A DNA stretch of 64,000 nucleotides from NCBI GenBank assembly GCA_963513935.1, contig OY740769.1:108231762-108295761 (forward strand), given 5' to 3'. A program made the position numbers and the translations under genes. Numbering within the stretch: position 1 is the first letter of the stretch; each line of letters begins with the position of its first letter. Below, piece after piece: positions 13,597 to 27,162 of the stretch. The stretch comes from Aphrophora alni (Eukaryota > Arthropoda > Insecta > Hemiptera > Aphrophoridae). The notes under the pieces are model-generated. The model had not been told where the DNA came from. It did no database searches and saw nothing but the letters and a program-made list of their open reading frames with translations.

Positions 13597-13602
13597 AATA
13601 AA
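13597..13602 (+). promoter_or_regulatory. Candidate polyadenylation signal of Eaat1
   Basis: AATAAA about 185 bases after the Eaat1 stop codon; another AATAAA-type hexamer follows near 13663. A longer 3' UTR running into the AT-rich DNA beyond cannot be excluded. Confidence 0.45.
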
Positions 13603-13699
13603 TATATGTTTAAACTACTATTTTATTTTAAAGCTATTATTTTATTTGTTTAATTTATAATAATAAAGGATTATTTTAGTGAAACTTTTTGTTTCAAGC

Positions 13700-16600
13700 T
13701 ATAACTAAATTTGGTTTTCTAATAATGGTAATTAACCTAAATTTAATGTAGTAAAATTAATATATATACTTTTGAGTACATATCGTAGAATATGGATAAT
13801 GTTCTTAGTTTTAAAATTGATAATGTGATCAAATGTGTTCAGAATTAACAATTTCCCTGGCACAAAAGGGTCCAATAATTCATATACACATATATATTAT
13901 ATATCATGTACTAATGCATACTTACAACATTAGAATAAAAGAAAAAGTTTTAAATACATAAATAAATTATTTTAGGTACAAATATTGTATAAGCTAATTA
14001 TATAAATAGGGCAAATATATTATTTTTCCTTTTTAAAAAAAACATACTGTAATACATCTAAATAAACAAGAATTACCTTATTGTATTATAAATCTAGTAT
14101 GCTATACTATAAAATCCAAATTAATTGAAAATATAATTCTACTAAGGGTAAATATTATACAATTAATGATAATTATTTGTTTCACCACAAATGAAACTGA
14201 ATACACCATAGATCTGAAAAGTTCACAATATTGATAAAATCCTTTTATAAACCACAAAATATTTATATTAAAGATTGTATCTTAATAGCATACACATCTC
14301 TTTAATAAATATAGATTCATGTATTTTTATATGTTGAAAATTCATCTGAATGTACTGTATTTTCATTCCTAGATATGATTATGCTTTTTTACAGAAATTG
14401 ATACCATGTTCCTTAATAAAAATTTTTAATAGTTGGTTATTGATTTTTTTTTAATCTCTTGTTATTAAAACTAACCTCTGTAAAAATAAAAAAGTTAATT
14501 AAATCAAAATCGTTATAATATCCCTTGTTTAAAATCAGTTAAATAAATATTGCCTACTTGTATTACAAAAACAAAAACAAAATATATGGTATAAGTTATT
14601 GGGTGATTAGGTAATTATCTGAGAAAGGTATTTAACAACTTTTATTTTTAACAAAAGTATTTAGAATAGTTTGAAAAATTATGTTGTTTAAATAATTTTT
14701 TTTTATAGAACTACTTCATTAATTTTAAACAGAAGAAAATAGTTTTTATAACAAATTATTCAGGTATCCACTTAAACTTTGCTATTTTTTGTATTCACTA
14801 ATACAAAGTAAAGTAAATGAAAACTGCTGTAGCACAGAAGGGTTCCTAGCTGATATGATACCTACCTTGCCACAACTTCTATCATTTATTTTTCTATCGA
14901 CTTGCTGATCATTAATCATTTGCAAAATGAATTGGTGGAATTAATAATAATAACTGGAGAATTTATTATTTTATTTATTATTAATAATTTGATATACCTG
15001 ATGACTTTCTTTTAAAATTAATGTTTTAATCAATATATCATTGCAAGATCTTGAAAACAATAAGTTTGACTATTATTGCATCTATTAATATTTACTTCTT
15101 CTAGAACCATTTAACATATAATCATACATGTTTTGGCATTGTATGTGCACATAATAGAGCTTATTACTGGCTGATACAAGTACAAAAATAATATTAAATA
15201 AACAAGTAAATTACTCATTTACCTTGAGAATAATCATATCACATTTAATACAAATAGCAGTTGTTCAATAACAATATTATGCACAAAGCATAATAGTTAC
15301 TTGTATTCAACTAAAATGTGGTATAAAATGTATTTTCTAAGAACAAACAATGCAACATATCAATAGATTTTTAAACAGGGTAACTTGGTAATCTTTTAGT
15401 TTGGAAATTTGCAATATTATACAAAAATGTAATGTTTGACTGTTTAATCAATGTAATTTAGCTCATTTGTGATTAAGACAATAATCAAATTTAATATTAA
15501 ATATTAAATTTACCATTGTATGTGTTCATTGTATCTTTACATTGTAGTTTAACTGACTGGTAGAATTAAATAGCTTATTGGAGAACATAAATGGAATTTT
15601 ATCAAAATAAAACACAACTTTGAATCAATGTAATACGTAGATTCATTTAGTCATGTATACAAAAATATATAATATATTTATTTTGTAGAGTCTACAATAT
15701 GTATTCATATTATTATTAATATTAGTCATTCTACCTTTTTCATAACAAAACTATTATGGCCCCACATTCACACTGTCGTTTCAAATGTCCATGATGAGAA
15801 TTCGGTACAAAGAGTAATATTTCGTTAGTGTTTGCCAACTTTAAAAACAACTAAGTGCACTGCAAAATATAAATCAAAATTTAAAACTTTTATAATTTCT
15901 TGTTTGAAGCAGTAAAGAATGGTAATTTAATTTCTTCATTAACTTGCAATATTTTCATACAACCAAAAAAATTGCATGCTATGAATAAAATCTCATTTCT
16001 TTAAAATTTAATATTAAAACATCATATTGTGTAATAGGTTTGTATAGTTTTATTTAAAAAATTTAAACATCTGGTGTTTCTACTTTGGTATTTCTTTTGA
16101 ATAAAAAAAAATAACTATCAACACCCAACCAAATAACTTCTTTTTTGTAGTTATATTACACAGTTTATGTGACAATAAATTAGTAAAACATTAGTGGCGT
16201 AAGAAACTATACTCAATAATTTCATCAAATTGGTAGATTCATAAAAATAAAATGGTTTGTCTTCTTTTTTAAATATTAAATACTCATAAAAATGTTAGAA
16301 TATTATATAGAAAAACAAATAAATTTATAAATTAAACTTTAAAGTCCTGACCTCTAGAATGATTTAGTCTTCCGTTTACTTAAAACTTTTAGTGAAATTA
16401 CTACATTTTACTTCCTTTTAACACCAAAGTTAAAATAAAATGTATTGATTTGAATTTATACTGTAACTAATCAATTGTAATTTGAATAATATTAACTATA
16501 ATATAAAATATCCTCTTCTGTTGAATTTGAAACATGTTACCCAATTTTTGTATCTTCATTAAAATATTATAATTACTAATTATATTATTAACAACAGCTT

Positions 16601-18320
16601 TTTCTTTTTAATAGTAATTTATATCGCTGTAAACCATGTTCTATTTTATATTGAGTGAAACATTATGTTTTCTTATCTTCAACTTTTAAGCTTTTTAATT
16701 AAATTAACATCTTTAACCATACCACTATTAATATAGGTTATATTTTGATTTAGTAAATTTATGGACCAATACTTTTGATTTAGCCCTGATATATTTAAAT
16801 AAAATTTGTTTGAGTTTAATAATTTATAACTATTTCTATAGCAAGTATTAGCCAACTAATCATAAACGACTAAGTATTTAGAATATTTAGAATATTAATA
16901 CTTTATGACCTTATATATTGCAATATGTGATACCTACCTATTATGTAAGAGCTTAAAGTACATATTTATACTCATTGTGTTATATTTTTAACTCATATTT
17001 CAATAGTTATGAATGTTTAAAATTATATATATATTATAATGGACATTAAAATATTTATGGTGTTTAAAATATGTGTGTTAGTCATTAAGTTTATTTTGCA
17101 CTCTTGTTTCTTCGAAAATGGACAAATGGTCTCCCCCTCCCCTGTGTGTAATGTGTTGTTTAGTTTTATTTTGTTCTAATTATAGAAATAATTGTTAAAT
17201 TAAATGTTATTTATTAATTAAACAATATAGTCTGTGTTACTGTATAATTTTAGTTTACTTACTTAAGTTTTAAGAAGGTGTAAAAACGCTTCAAATGCTA
17301 TGGTTGTCTCTTCGAAAAGTGTTTCTAAATACAATTGTTTTTACTTGTGAGTTGTTCTTTTTGTACCTTTTGAAAAATAGTAATATTGGACACATTTTTT
17401 ATATTATAACCTTATGTGAAATTTAAAAGTTAAGTCCCAAAGATATGTGCTATTGGAAAAAATGATAAAACAAAGAGCAGAATTCAAACAAATGAATATA
17501 TGTGTGCAGTCAGTATTTGGTAATGAATAAATTTTCTGATATTAATTTACTTATGAACATAAGAACCAAATACAGATCTAATGAATAGATTGAATAACTT
17601 CCATAGATCTTCACTAGGATAACTGATATTTTATAACTGCCACCATATAGATATCTAAAGTACGCATATGAAAACATAATCTCAAATTTTATTTATTTCC
17701 TGGTACCCAGTATTTACTGGTCTTTATGGTTTTTAATATGAAGAATTAATTTCAAATTTAAGTTTATAGTAGTTTATGAGATAGCTTGATTAAAGAAGGG
17801 GGGAGAGAACCCCTAGTCTAATCCTAAATTGATTTTAATTCAAAGAAAAGAATTTTTTTAAAGATTTACATGTGTTTAATAATCTAACTATACTAATATA
17901 TTTAGTAAAAAACATCAATTAAATTTTTTTTTTAATATTTTTAATGTTTTGTCATGTAAAAATAAATAACAATAATAAAGTTAAACTATCATTATAATTA
18001 ACTTAAAGTTAACTCTTGATATTTTATAAGAAACTTAAACAGCAATTAATACAAAATAATTTTATAAAATTATTTCATATTAATAACCTGAATAAATTGA
18101 TTTTTTTTTTTTTAACCAAATCCTCGAAAGAACATAAAGTCACTCTTGATATTTCATTACAATTATTTTAGCATATTATCCTTTTAACTCATTTAATAAA
18201 TGAAGTTAATTTATATTACCTAAAGGAATTAAAACAATATGTATGAATAAACCTTTAAACAATGAGGAAAAAACTAAAAATATTGTTCACGGTTGAAAGT
18301 AAGAAAATTACTAAAATGAG
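13700..18320. other. AT-rich DNA downstream of Eaat1
   Basis: No coding potential beyond short spurious frames. It contains long A/T runs and one copy of a dispersed repeat (listed separately). Part of the left side may be an extended Eaat1 3' UTR. Confidence 0.6.
15158..15476 (+). repeat. Dispersed repeat, copy 1 (about 320 bp)
   Basis: Closely resembles 22060-22372 in the same orientation. It starts GCTTATTACTGGCTGATACAA and ends near TTTAGCTCATTTGTGATTA, with blocks such as ATATCAATAGATTTTTAAA and GTAATGTTTGACTGTTTA identical in both. Small indels are scattered along it. No terminal repeats are visible. Confidence 0.8.
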
Positions 18321-18329
18321 AGAAGATGG

Positions 18330-18510
18330 AGCTGGGGAAAAGTCAATATACAGGACTCACATGATATCCTGAGAAGTTAAACTTTGGGTAGGGATAATAA
18401 TGGTCAACAAATACCGATGGATATTAGGACCATTATTTATTGATGGAAATTTAAATGCTTTCCATTTATTTAATTATGCTAGATAAAGGAATTGGACTAA
18501 ATTAAATGAA
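18330..18510 (+). pseudogene. Decayed mariner/Tc-type DDE transposase fragment
   Basis: One frame reads VNKYRWILGPLFIDGNLNA after a KLWVGI-like stretch. This resembles the 'N-V-W-x-G-I ... GP-F-F-x-GNL' segment of DDE_3 (Tc1/mariner-type) transposases in insects. It is short, broken by stops and without inverted repeats that I could see, so the assignment is tentative. Confidence 0.35.
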
Positions 18511-19394
18511 ATTTAAAAAATTAAAAAACTTTTTTTATATATTGAATTGATAGATATCCGAGTAATAATTCAATCACTCAAGATTATTCACAAATATTTT
18601 CCAATTCACCAATTAGTGGAGGTACAAAGAAACTGAATTGTTGCTTGCTGTCATTCAATCACTCCAAGGATGCTACACATCTGAAGAGATTTAAATGGGC
18701 ACCGGCACCCAGGATATTGTATGCTTGCTGATGGTAGTAGGTAAATTCCTGTGTGGTGATAATTTTTACAACATTAAATTAAAAATTTAAAGGTAATTTC
18801 TATGAACTCAGAGTAAAAATAATAAAGTAAAATTTTCAAAACTTGCAATATGGACATATTAATTTAGAATTCTGTTATCAGTTAAATCTATAATAATACT
18901 CTCCTAATCCAGTTCATTTTTTCCAACTTGGAAACTTTATAATATATTCAATAACTGAGAAGAAAAAGTTTTTTGGTTGTGGTCAGATATTATTTCAAAG
19001 AGGAAATATAGAAGTGTAATTTAGAAATTTCACATACAAAATCCATATTGGCCACAATCAAATTACAGGTCCTCTTCTGAACTAGGTTTACAAATTTAAT
19101 AGAACTGGTTCTTTAGAATATCGATGGAAAATTAACAAAATTATCATTAGGGAACGAATCTACAAAAATAAGACCAACGATGTATTTAAAATGGTTGAAA
19201 ATATACCAGGAATCAGCACATATTTGATGGTTAAAGCATTCAATTTATATGGTACTTCAGTTAAAACAATTTTAGGAACAATGGCTATTTTGCTTTAAAA
19301 ATTTGTAAAATCCATAAGCTCTCACCAAGGGACTGTAACAAAGATGTAATATTACTTTTATAATAATAGATACCGTCAATGGAAACCAACAATT

Positions 19395-20790
19395 ACCTTA
19401 GTGAGTACGGGCGTTGTAATCCCAAGGACTATAGCTGGATCTACACTTTTTTTCATGTAGTTTTCAATTCATTTCGGCCAGTCCTTGTTATCCAAGGCAC
19501 TTCAGCCATTAAGGCTTATTATGCTCCTGGAAGATGATGTATGCCCCCAAGTCATCAACCTATAGATCCACAAGCTCTGTGATCTTTTCTATGAGGTTGT
19601 CTTGGGAAATTGTTAGGTCTTTCTCCGCATGTCCAAAGATGCCTATTCTCTCCTACTCAAGACTGCTGCTGTATAAGAGCAGGTGGTCTGCAGTCTCATC
19701 ATGTGTTTAACATTTCCTGAACAGATATTCCACTGTGAAGATTCCCATCCTATCATATGCTTTTTAAAATGGCAATGTCCTGAGATCTAGCCTACCACTT
19801 ACCCGATATTCCATTGGCTTAATTTGATATGATCTGATGCAATTTTTGTAGAGAGGGCATGAAGTGTGAATCTACTCACTCTCAAACCTGAGATGTTTCT
19901 TCACCTTGCTCCACATGCTCTTTCTCAGACCAAGTGTTGATGGTGAACATAGACCTTTTCTTGGAGATTTCACAAAACGGCTCTGGTCCTATGAACTTCA
20001 CTGACGATGCTTTATTTAATAGCATGTCAGCGTTCTCATTTTCGCTAATTCCAGCATGTCTGGAATTTCAGCACCCAACAAAGAGTAACGTTGTCATGGC
20101 CACTAAGCTAGAAGCAATCATGTGATAGGGTCTAGAAGCAATCCCAGATTAACTTTGGCCTGAATTCTTATGAATATATTGTTTTCAAGTCTGCCTAACT
20201 ATCACTACAGATGCAAATTTCCTTATACCTATACCCATGTCTTAGATTTTCATAGGCACATTCCAATAGAGCTGTTATTTCCTACTGGTACACTGTAGGG
20301 TGAACTCCCCTTGGTAGCAAAATTCTCTAACCAAATTCGTCTCCACAGATACCTGTGTCAGTTCCACCTTTAGTTTTTGAACCATCTGTAAACCACTCTA
20401 GTTCTCCTAGAGGTAAACCATTCCCTCAGACCATTTCTCATGTTCTGGTGTTATTATTATAAATTACTTTGAGGAGTAACATATTTTCGTGTGGTCAGAA
20501 ATCATATCTAATACATAATCCCCTGTGACCATTGTGATTTTAGAATGTCCCAACTTAACCTAGACTGCTTTCATAAACCCTCACATTGCAGGCAATACTC
20601 TTCCTACCCTCTGTCCTAATGAATAGGTATATAGGAAGAATGTTAAGGCAACAGTCCAAATATGCTCCAGATGCACTACATATTAGTAGTGCAAGTCCTG
20701 TTACCACAAGACAGACAAGTTTCTGAATTCCTGCCAGTCTTACAGTTAATCTCTGGATTTCTACTTTCTACATGAAATCAAGTTATACAG
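19395..20790 (-). pseudogene. LINE ORF2 C-terminal remnant with RNase H domain
   Basis: Minus-strand frames, broken by many stops, follow an RNase H domain typical of I/R1/Jockey-group non-LTR retrotransposons: EWFTDGSKTKGGT (first catalytic Asp) near 20390, then an EITALLECAYENL segment, ICICSDS (catalytic Asp), and near 20060 VTLCWV. A downstream segment with HDETADHLLLYSS near 19690 matches the cysteine/histidine tail these proteins carry after RNase H. It is clearly dead. The reverse-transcriptase part and 5' end are missing. The segment is less AT-rich than its flanks. Confidence 0.7.
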
Positions 20791-20799
20791 AACACTTAA

Positions 20800-22059
20800 T
20801 TAACAACTGCCACAACATATATACCAACTTCAACACCAACGTTGAAATTTACATAATATAATATGTAGAAAAGGATGATACATTATTATTATTAAGTTAT
20901 CATTATTATTATATTTTTATTGTCATTCATACAATAGACTTTGTCAGTAATATTAATAAACAAAGATGAAACTTAACAAAGGCGAAACTTACAAGAATTC
21001 ATTAGAAGAATTATATATAAGCTATATAAAGTACCAAAAATCCACTCTCAGACCTATTAAACTACCAGCTTTCATTCAATTATCATATTACGTATGGTAC
21101 ATTAATTCATTGTTAAAGAAGGATCCATCTTCATCGAATCAATATAACATGATTAGGCCAAGTACCAAATCACAACTAGTTCCACCAGTCATGCGACACA
21201 CAGTGCATCCATAACATCTGTTTGTACATCGTGTTATGTTATGTGTATATGTAATGTAACGTTTAGTTTTTGTACTTCAACAACCTCCAAACGAGGTAAG
21301 AAATTTAAACTGATGATGTTTTATGGAAATCTGATGATGGGTGAACTGTGCCCAAATTTACATTACCTACTGGATTACTACTTAAAGGGAGCTACAACTA
21401 GGAGTAGAGCTAAGTTTAAAGCTCTCAACAAGATATATCGTTAGATTGTAGAACGCATTTTCTTTGCTTTTAGAAAAGATAGTCCTATTGGGAACATGTC
21501 GAAAGTTATCAGAAGATTCTAGAACCAGCCCTTAAATTAAATTAGCTTGTGATGCCTTTAATTAGAGTATAGGTTATGTATCACAAAAAGCCAATAATGA
21601 CTAAAATGATTTTTCGCCTTAAAACCCCACACACAAAAATGTATCACAAATATAAACAGGTGGAACCGAAAGATCTATAGCGTTTGGTTCACACACCTTC
21701 AACAAACCCAAACTGTCATATCCACAATTTGTCAAGGAAGGGCCAAACCAAGTTAATGGAGTTAAACAATTTAACCAACATCTTTGAAGTAGACAATTTT
21801 CTTTATGTTCTAACCACATGCCATATTATTATCTATTTTTGAAAGTAAACAAGAACTTTCAACTTTTGCGGCCAGCTGGCTGCGAAGATATGCGTTATTT
21901 TACTCATACTGTAGCTTTCATATTTGTTGTCATAACAATGGAAATGCAGACGGTTTGTTAAGCTGTGATGGTTTTAAATAAAACTGCATACAAAAAAATA
22001 AATCTACAGTAGCAGTTAACTACTGTGCCGGTTTGTGAGGTCCACCCGTTATCTCAAAG
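20800..22059. other. No gene recognised
   Basis: AT-rich sequence with short frames (for example 21241-21444) that show no domain and no splice context. Probably old repeat DNA. Confidence 0.5.
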
Positions 22060-22372
22060 CTTATTATTGGTTGATACAAGTACAAAATTAATCTTAAATA
22101 AACAAATAAATTACAGATTTATTTTGAAAATAATCATCAGTCAATACAAATAGCATTAATTCAGTAACAATAATATACACAAACCATAATTGTTAATGGT
22201 ATTCAACAATGATATAAAATTTATTTTCTTAAAACAACCAATCCAAAACATATCAATAGATTTTTAAATAAGTAATTTGGTACTCTTTTAGTTTGGAAAT
22301 GTGGAATATTATACAAAAATGTAATGTTTGACTGTTTAGTAAATGTAGTTTAGCTTATTTATGATTATCAAA
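22060..22372 (+). repeat. Dispersed repeat, copy 2 (about 315 bp)
   Basis: Second copy of the 15158-15476 repeat, starting GCTTATTATTGGTTGATACAA. The resemblance covers the whole length and stops abruptly at both ends, so this is either a small duplication of Eaat1-downstream DNA or two copies of a TE without obvious termini. Confidence 0.8.
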
Positions 22373-23990
22373 CGTACAAATGCCAGATTTAGATTCCTAG
22401 AAATATCTGTACATTTGTCAAACTGTAATGAATAATACATAATTTGTTGAATCGTTGTTATAAAAATTTTCTTCACATAATTAGACATTTCATTGATTCA
22501 TCTTTTGACTGTTATTTGATAAAGGATTCTTGAATGAATGAATATGTATTTATCTGTTTGTTTTTTTTTTACAAAAAAAATATATAATATATATATTATC
22601 ACTAATTTTCTTGGTTCTTTTTCATCCAACATGGTGCTTGTAATTATTTCTTCTACTGTTGTGAGGTGTGCCATTTTTTGCTATCAATAATACTGATACA
22701 GCTTCTATGATACAATAACAGCTTTTTTTGTTCAAATTCACATGGACTTCATCATAGATTCTGACAAATTAATTTTTTTTTTTTTTTTGGAAAACTCGTG
22801 AGGTGTACTGAATGCTTTGTTATTAAATGCTTGTCAAGTTTTGAAGGCATACTTCATACACAAGTTGTTCAAAGTTTTATAACATATACATTGAGGCATT
22901 GGTACCAAACATATACACCCATATTTTAAATAATCAGGTTAGAATCTGCAAACAAAAGTTTTTTATCTTTTTGAAAAATTGTTGCGAACAGGTGTATTCT
23001 TGGACTAACTCAGATATAGACGTTGCTTGTTTTAAATGAGCATTTTTATCAGAATTAACATTACTCAATATAGAAGGTTTTGATCTAATGATGATTGTTC
23101 AAGCCCTCTTTTCTCACAAAAACCAGTATTGAGCCACATTTCCATACTCTCGCACATTAATCTCTCCACTAACACATGTAAACAAAAATCACTATAATTA
23201 ACACTAAAGGAGCAAAACAGTTCAATTAGAGCAGTGTGTGGTGAGGGTAGCTGCATATACATTCCCTTCCCATGCCTTCCACCCAACAGCCAGATCCCAC
23301 AGGTCACCCTCTTCCTTTATCATGTGCGTCAGGTCTCCTGCTACAACAAACAACTAAAAGAGAGAGCACACCATCACCATTGTACCTAAATCCTTCAAAT
23401 CACTATAACAGTGACTTGGGTCAGATATAAATAGGCCTACTTCCTTTTTTATAGATATATATAAAATAACATGCAAGATTTAATTTTTTTTTTTCCCTTT
23501 AATGCTTCCACAACTCGCCTGAGGATACTGCAACTTACACTTTGGGAACAACTGGTGACTATCAATGTGACTATTCAATTGATCAGTATTTGTTTTGTTG
23601 ACAATCTATTTATTCCGATAAATTAAACATGTTTTATTTTATTTACACAATAGTCCTAAAGATAATAAAACACAATTATTTATTTTGTATATCACCTTAT
23701 AATTAGTCTAGCCGACCAATGGTTTCGCCTGTTAAGGCATTGACGAGGCTGTATTACAGACTGACTCGAGGAACAAATATAACAAAGAATATTTAACAGA
23801 TGTAATCCTCCACTGCAAAACCGGACTTTCGAAAAATAAAATGCTCTCGCTCACTGGAACCTTCTGCGAATTTACAATGCAAATCGCCACCATACCCGAG
23901 AGATCCTCATTCTGCTTATCTCTGTTACGATATTGCTCGCTATTATTAGTAATATTAGTATCAGTCTCTGTCACCAGCTGCTCTATTTAA
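22373..23990. other. No gene recognised
   Basis: AT-rich, with T-runs at 22560-22570 and 22771-22788. A short minus-strand frame at 23065-23307 lies in a less AT-rich patch next to the LINE ORF1 fragment and may belong to decayed TE sequence, but I find no motif. Confidence 0.45.
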
Positions 23991-24076
23991 CTATCGACAC
24001 CCCTGCACCTATTCAAGTTTCCTTGTAACACCTTCATTGTTTACTTCTTTTGGTCGCTAACGCTTCCCGAAAAACC

Positions 24077-24475
24077 TTACTTGCACCTGTTCCTGAAATA
24101 TGACTCAATGATGCTCCAGATAATCCCCTGCTGTGCAGAGGATACACTGAGGTTCCTCATTACAGCTGCTGCCTTACGTTCCCTATTACCGCATTTCCAA
24201 TACAGTTCGCTTCTATCCGGGCCTGTACACTCACTTTTTCTATGCCCATATTGGAGACATTCAATACAGTTCCGTACTTCCACATGACATCTCATTCTAG
24301 CAGCCATCCAAGCAATTTTCATTCTGCCTTTATCCAAAAGTTTTTTGCCCGTCAAGTCCGTAACTGGTTTCATTTCCCATGGTGGTGTTCTTGCCAGTAC
24401 CGAGCTCTTCTTAAAAGGATTTTCCTCTCTCTTATTTGCATCACATGTAGGATTTACTTGGGCCAAGTGATCCAT
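24077..24475 (-). pseudogene. LINE ORF1 (gag-like) fragment with CCHC zinc knuckle
   Basis: A 132-residue open frame contains CIECLQYGHRKSEC, a perfect CX2CX4HX4C zinc knuckle at about residues 70-83, followed by GPDRSELYWKCGNRERK, where a second knuckle has lost cysteine and histidine ligands. Upstream is a basic, Met/Arg-rich stretch. Such paired knuckles near the C-terminus are typical of ORF1 nucleic-acid-binding proteins of R1/I/Jockey-group non-LTR retrotransposons. No start of ORF2 is visible downstream. It may come from the same kind of element as the RNase H remnant at 19.4-20.8 kb. Confidence 0.7.
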
Positions 24476-24641
24476 CTTTCTACCTGAAACATGTGATTGG
24501 CCACCCCCAAAATCCGTGCGGCCAGCTCAAGCCACCGAGGCTTTCACTCAATCGGAACTTACGGTGGGATTTTCAAGATTGCCCACTTGGGATATTACTG
24601 TATTTTGATCACACATATGAATACTGTATTGTATTCATATA

Positions 24642-25483
24642 CAGTAGAAGCTCTTTTAACCGGCACGGTCGGGACCAGGGCCATGCCGGATATCCGATTT
24701 TGCCGGAAAATCGAGCGTATCTAGTTTTAACCCTCCAGGTGCTAAGAGTCGCGATCGCGATCTATTTTGCCGCGGCCAAAGTGCTAAAGTCGCGATCGCG
24801 ATCTAATTAAACAAGGTTTGCTAAAATCGATATACCAAGGGTAACTTTTATCCAAACTACATGTATTTTATATATTAACTCTGAGTAAAAGACGCTCTAT
24901 TCATTTTGCACAATTTTATCGATGGTTATAAGAAAAATCAATGTTAGTGAAAATCAATACCGGCAGTGAATTGTTGTTTAGTGTTTTTGTCTATATTATT
25001 TTGGTAAATACAATTTATTTTATGATTATTTAGTGTATCAGTAGTGTTTTTAGTGTAGTATTACACATATAATAATGAGTGAACTTGGCAACAATTCAAG
25101 TGATATTCATAACTGTTTGTGTGAAAGTAATACCGCTAGTGATGAAAGCGGTAACTCCGATGTAGGAATGAAAATGTTTCTTTCTTTTTTTGTGTGTGTG
25201 TATAACATATTTTATAATAACTAATTTTATTATTGTTGTATGTATAAATGTTTACAACGATGTTGACATTATGAAGAAAGTAAAGTGTTACTTTTTATGA
25301 AGCAGACAAACACTGGATGACTAAGAAAACGACGCACGTAGCCACTGCACTGGCGGGAAATGTCAGTCGAGGCCTGTCAGCCGCCCAAACATAACGGGGA
25401 AAAACCAACCGTGCGTGGCTTGGTTGATGCCGGTTAGTAGAAATTGCCGGTTGTTAGAATGCCGGTTAAAAGAGCTTCTACTG
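24642..25483. mobile_element. pogo-type (Tc1/mariner superfamily) non-autonomous element
   Basis: Terminal inverted repeats match perfectly over 24 bases, starting CAGTAGAAGCTCTTTTAACC, at 24642-24665 and 25460-25483. Both ends are flanked by TA (24640-24641, 25484-25485), the expected target duplication. Next to each end, CCGG-containing words (GCCGGTT, GCCGGAT) repeat several times as subterminal repeats. No pogo transposase remains. The interior holds a piggyBac-like end listed separately, so the element carried or received a second insertion. Confidence 0.85.
24731..25230 (+). mobile_element. 5' end of a piggyBac-like element nested in the pogo element
   Basis: Follows TTAA (24727-24730) and starts CCCTCCAGGTGC. 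Two copies of the palindrome TCGCGATCGCGA, each preceded by GTGCTAA, sit 42 bp apart, the first centred 24 bp from the terminus. At 25075 an ATG opens a short Ser/Asp-rich frame (MSELGNNSSDIHN... then SDESGNSDVG) like the acidic N-terminus of piggyBac transposases. No catalytic region and no matching 3' terminus were found before the pogo end, so it is a truncated remnant. Confidence 0.6.
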
Positions 25484-25629
25484 TACAATACTTTAATACA
25501 TAATTTCCGGACAAGAAATAAGAGAAAGAAAATTGAAGACACCCTAGCCCTCGAATACTCTATAATAGCGTTGGGGTCGGGGGGGAAAAAAAAAAAAGAA
25601 GTGGACAAGAGAGACCAGACATAAAAGAT

Positions 25630-25975
25630 TAAAGAGGAGAAACCTGACCCAAGATAAGTTGAAGAAAGGTCAGAGCTCAGCTAAGCACCCCCTAATCCTG
25701 TACTCACAAGAGTGAATTCCTTTGAGTGTTTTCTTTTATTAGGGTTTACTCCCTCAGATCCGATGGATTCTGTCTAGACTGGATCATTTAGGATCAGCAG
25801 TCCAGTGCAGAACCACCAGAAGTAGGATGCAGCTTTAGCTGCACTGGGACGCAAATCTTTATGCATAACATTCCATTGGTCTTGAGCACAACTGTGCTCC
25901 TGAGGCCGAAACAGCTCTAAATGGCATTCACGGCATGATCGTTCCAGTCCCTAGACCCCATCCGAACGTTTATTA
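25630..25975. repeat. Unclassified less AT-rich block
   Basis: Clearly less AT-rich than its surroundings, with small palindromes (for example CAGCTTTAGCTG near 25831). No intact frame, RNA-gene structure or terminal repeats are visible. Probably the untranslated end of an old retrotransposon. Confidence 0.35.
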
Positions 25976-25989
25976 CAATTATTGTAATA

Positions 25990-27051
25990 AATATTAATAA
26001 TTTAAATAATTGAAAAAAAAAAATCATGAAAAGAAAAAGAGGTTAATGACTTGTTAACTTATCAATTCAGGTTGTCACAAAAGGAAATTTATAAATATTT
26101 ATATTTATATATAAATATATATATATTTAAAACAAAAATTTAATTATAAACATGTAATCTACATTAAGTAAAACTCTCTTTAGTTGTGAAAGTATAAGTT
26201 TGATTACAAAAGGATTAATTCATTTAATATTTTTAAAATTAAAAAATCTTATCCGGTTTATTTGAATAAAACATAAATAGTCACAATGTTAATAAAAATC
26301 AAAAAGAACGGAGAAATACAACCTGCTGAAACTATCGTCATGATATTTTCATAATGACTAGTAGCTCTGAAAGTACCATTTGATTTACATTCCTTATGGA
26401 CTTCCCATACTGAAAGGTGTATGTAGGGAATAAAAGCTATATCTTAAAAAAATTAATAACTAATAAATGCCATTGGATTCAAATAATAGGCACATACTTA
26501 GTGAATGAAGCACAAAAGTATTATACATGGTAATATTTCAATTAAGTTATACAAGTAGAAAAAACCATATAAAATGATTTTGATAAAGAGTAAGATAGTT
26601 TAAATAATAACTTCTCAATTATACACATTCGTTGTAAATTTTCTTGACAGCTAGTAGTATCTAAATTGTTACACAAAACAATCTCTTCTCTGTGATCAAA
26701 AATATTTATTCGATCCTGTGCCAGTCCTTGAAACGAATGTGAACAATTACAGTAGTAATTATTATAAATTGTGCCGGTTATTTGCACTACCAGTTTGGAC
26801 CACTCGAGGTTATATTTATTGCCAGTTTAAAAAATAGTACTTAAAAGATATGTGCTCTTTCAGCTTATTTGTTTTGAACAAATCTATTCAGTCTACTACC
26901 ACACCCACTGCTTTGCGTGCAATTTTAAATAGCTCGATAATTTAAGCTGATGAATTTATAAAAAATTATAAGGAATGCCAGATTGTCTACAATTGCAGAC
27001 CCTAGATATTTCAAGAAAATATTGTGTTTAATTGTTATAAAACAATGTTTT
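25990..27051. other. No gene recognised between the TE cluster and the Fau 3' end
   Basis: AT-rich sequence, with a run of ATAT/TATA around 26090-26130. Nothing else is supported. Confidence 0.5.
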
Positions 27052-27057
27052 TTTATT
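27052..27057 (-). promoter_or_regulatory. Candidate polyadenylation signal of Fau
   Basis: AATAAA on the minus strand, about 106 bases after the Fau stop codon. Confidence 0.4.
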
Positions 27058-27162
27058 ACTCAGGAAAATTTGGTTAGAAACATTAAACATACATAAAAAT
27101 AAAAATAAACAAAAATAATGAATTTAATGTTTGTTATCAAATTACTGAGTAACAAATCATAT

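Noticed and set aside
24081..24810. Several plus-strand open frames at 24081-24810
   Set aside because: They are antisense shadows of the LINE ORF1 fragment or lie across the pogo terminus.
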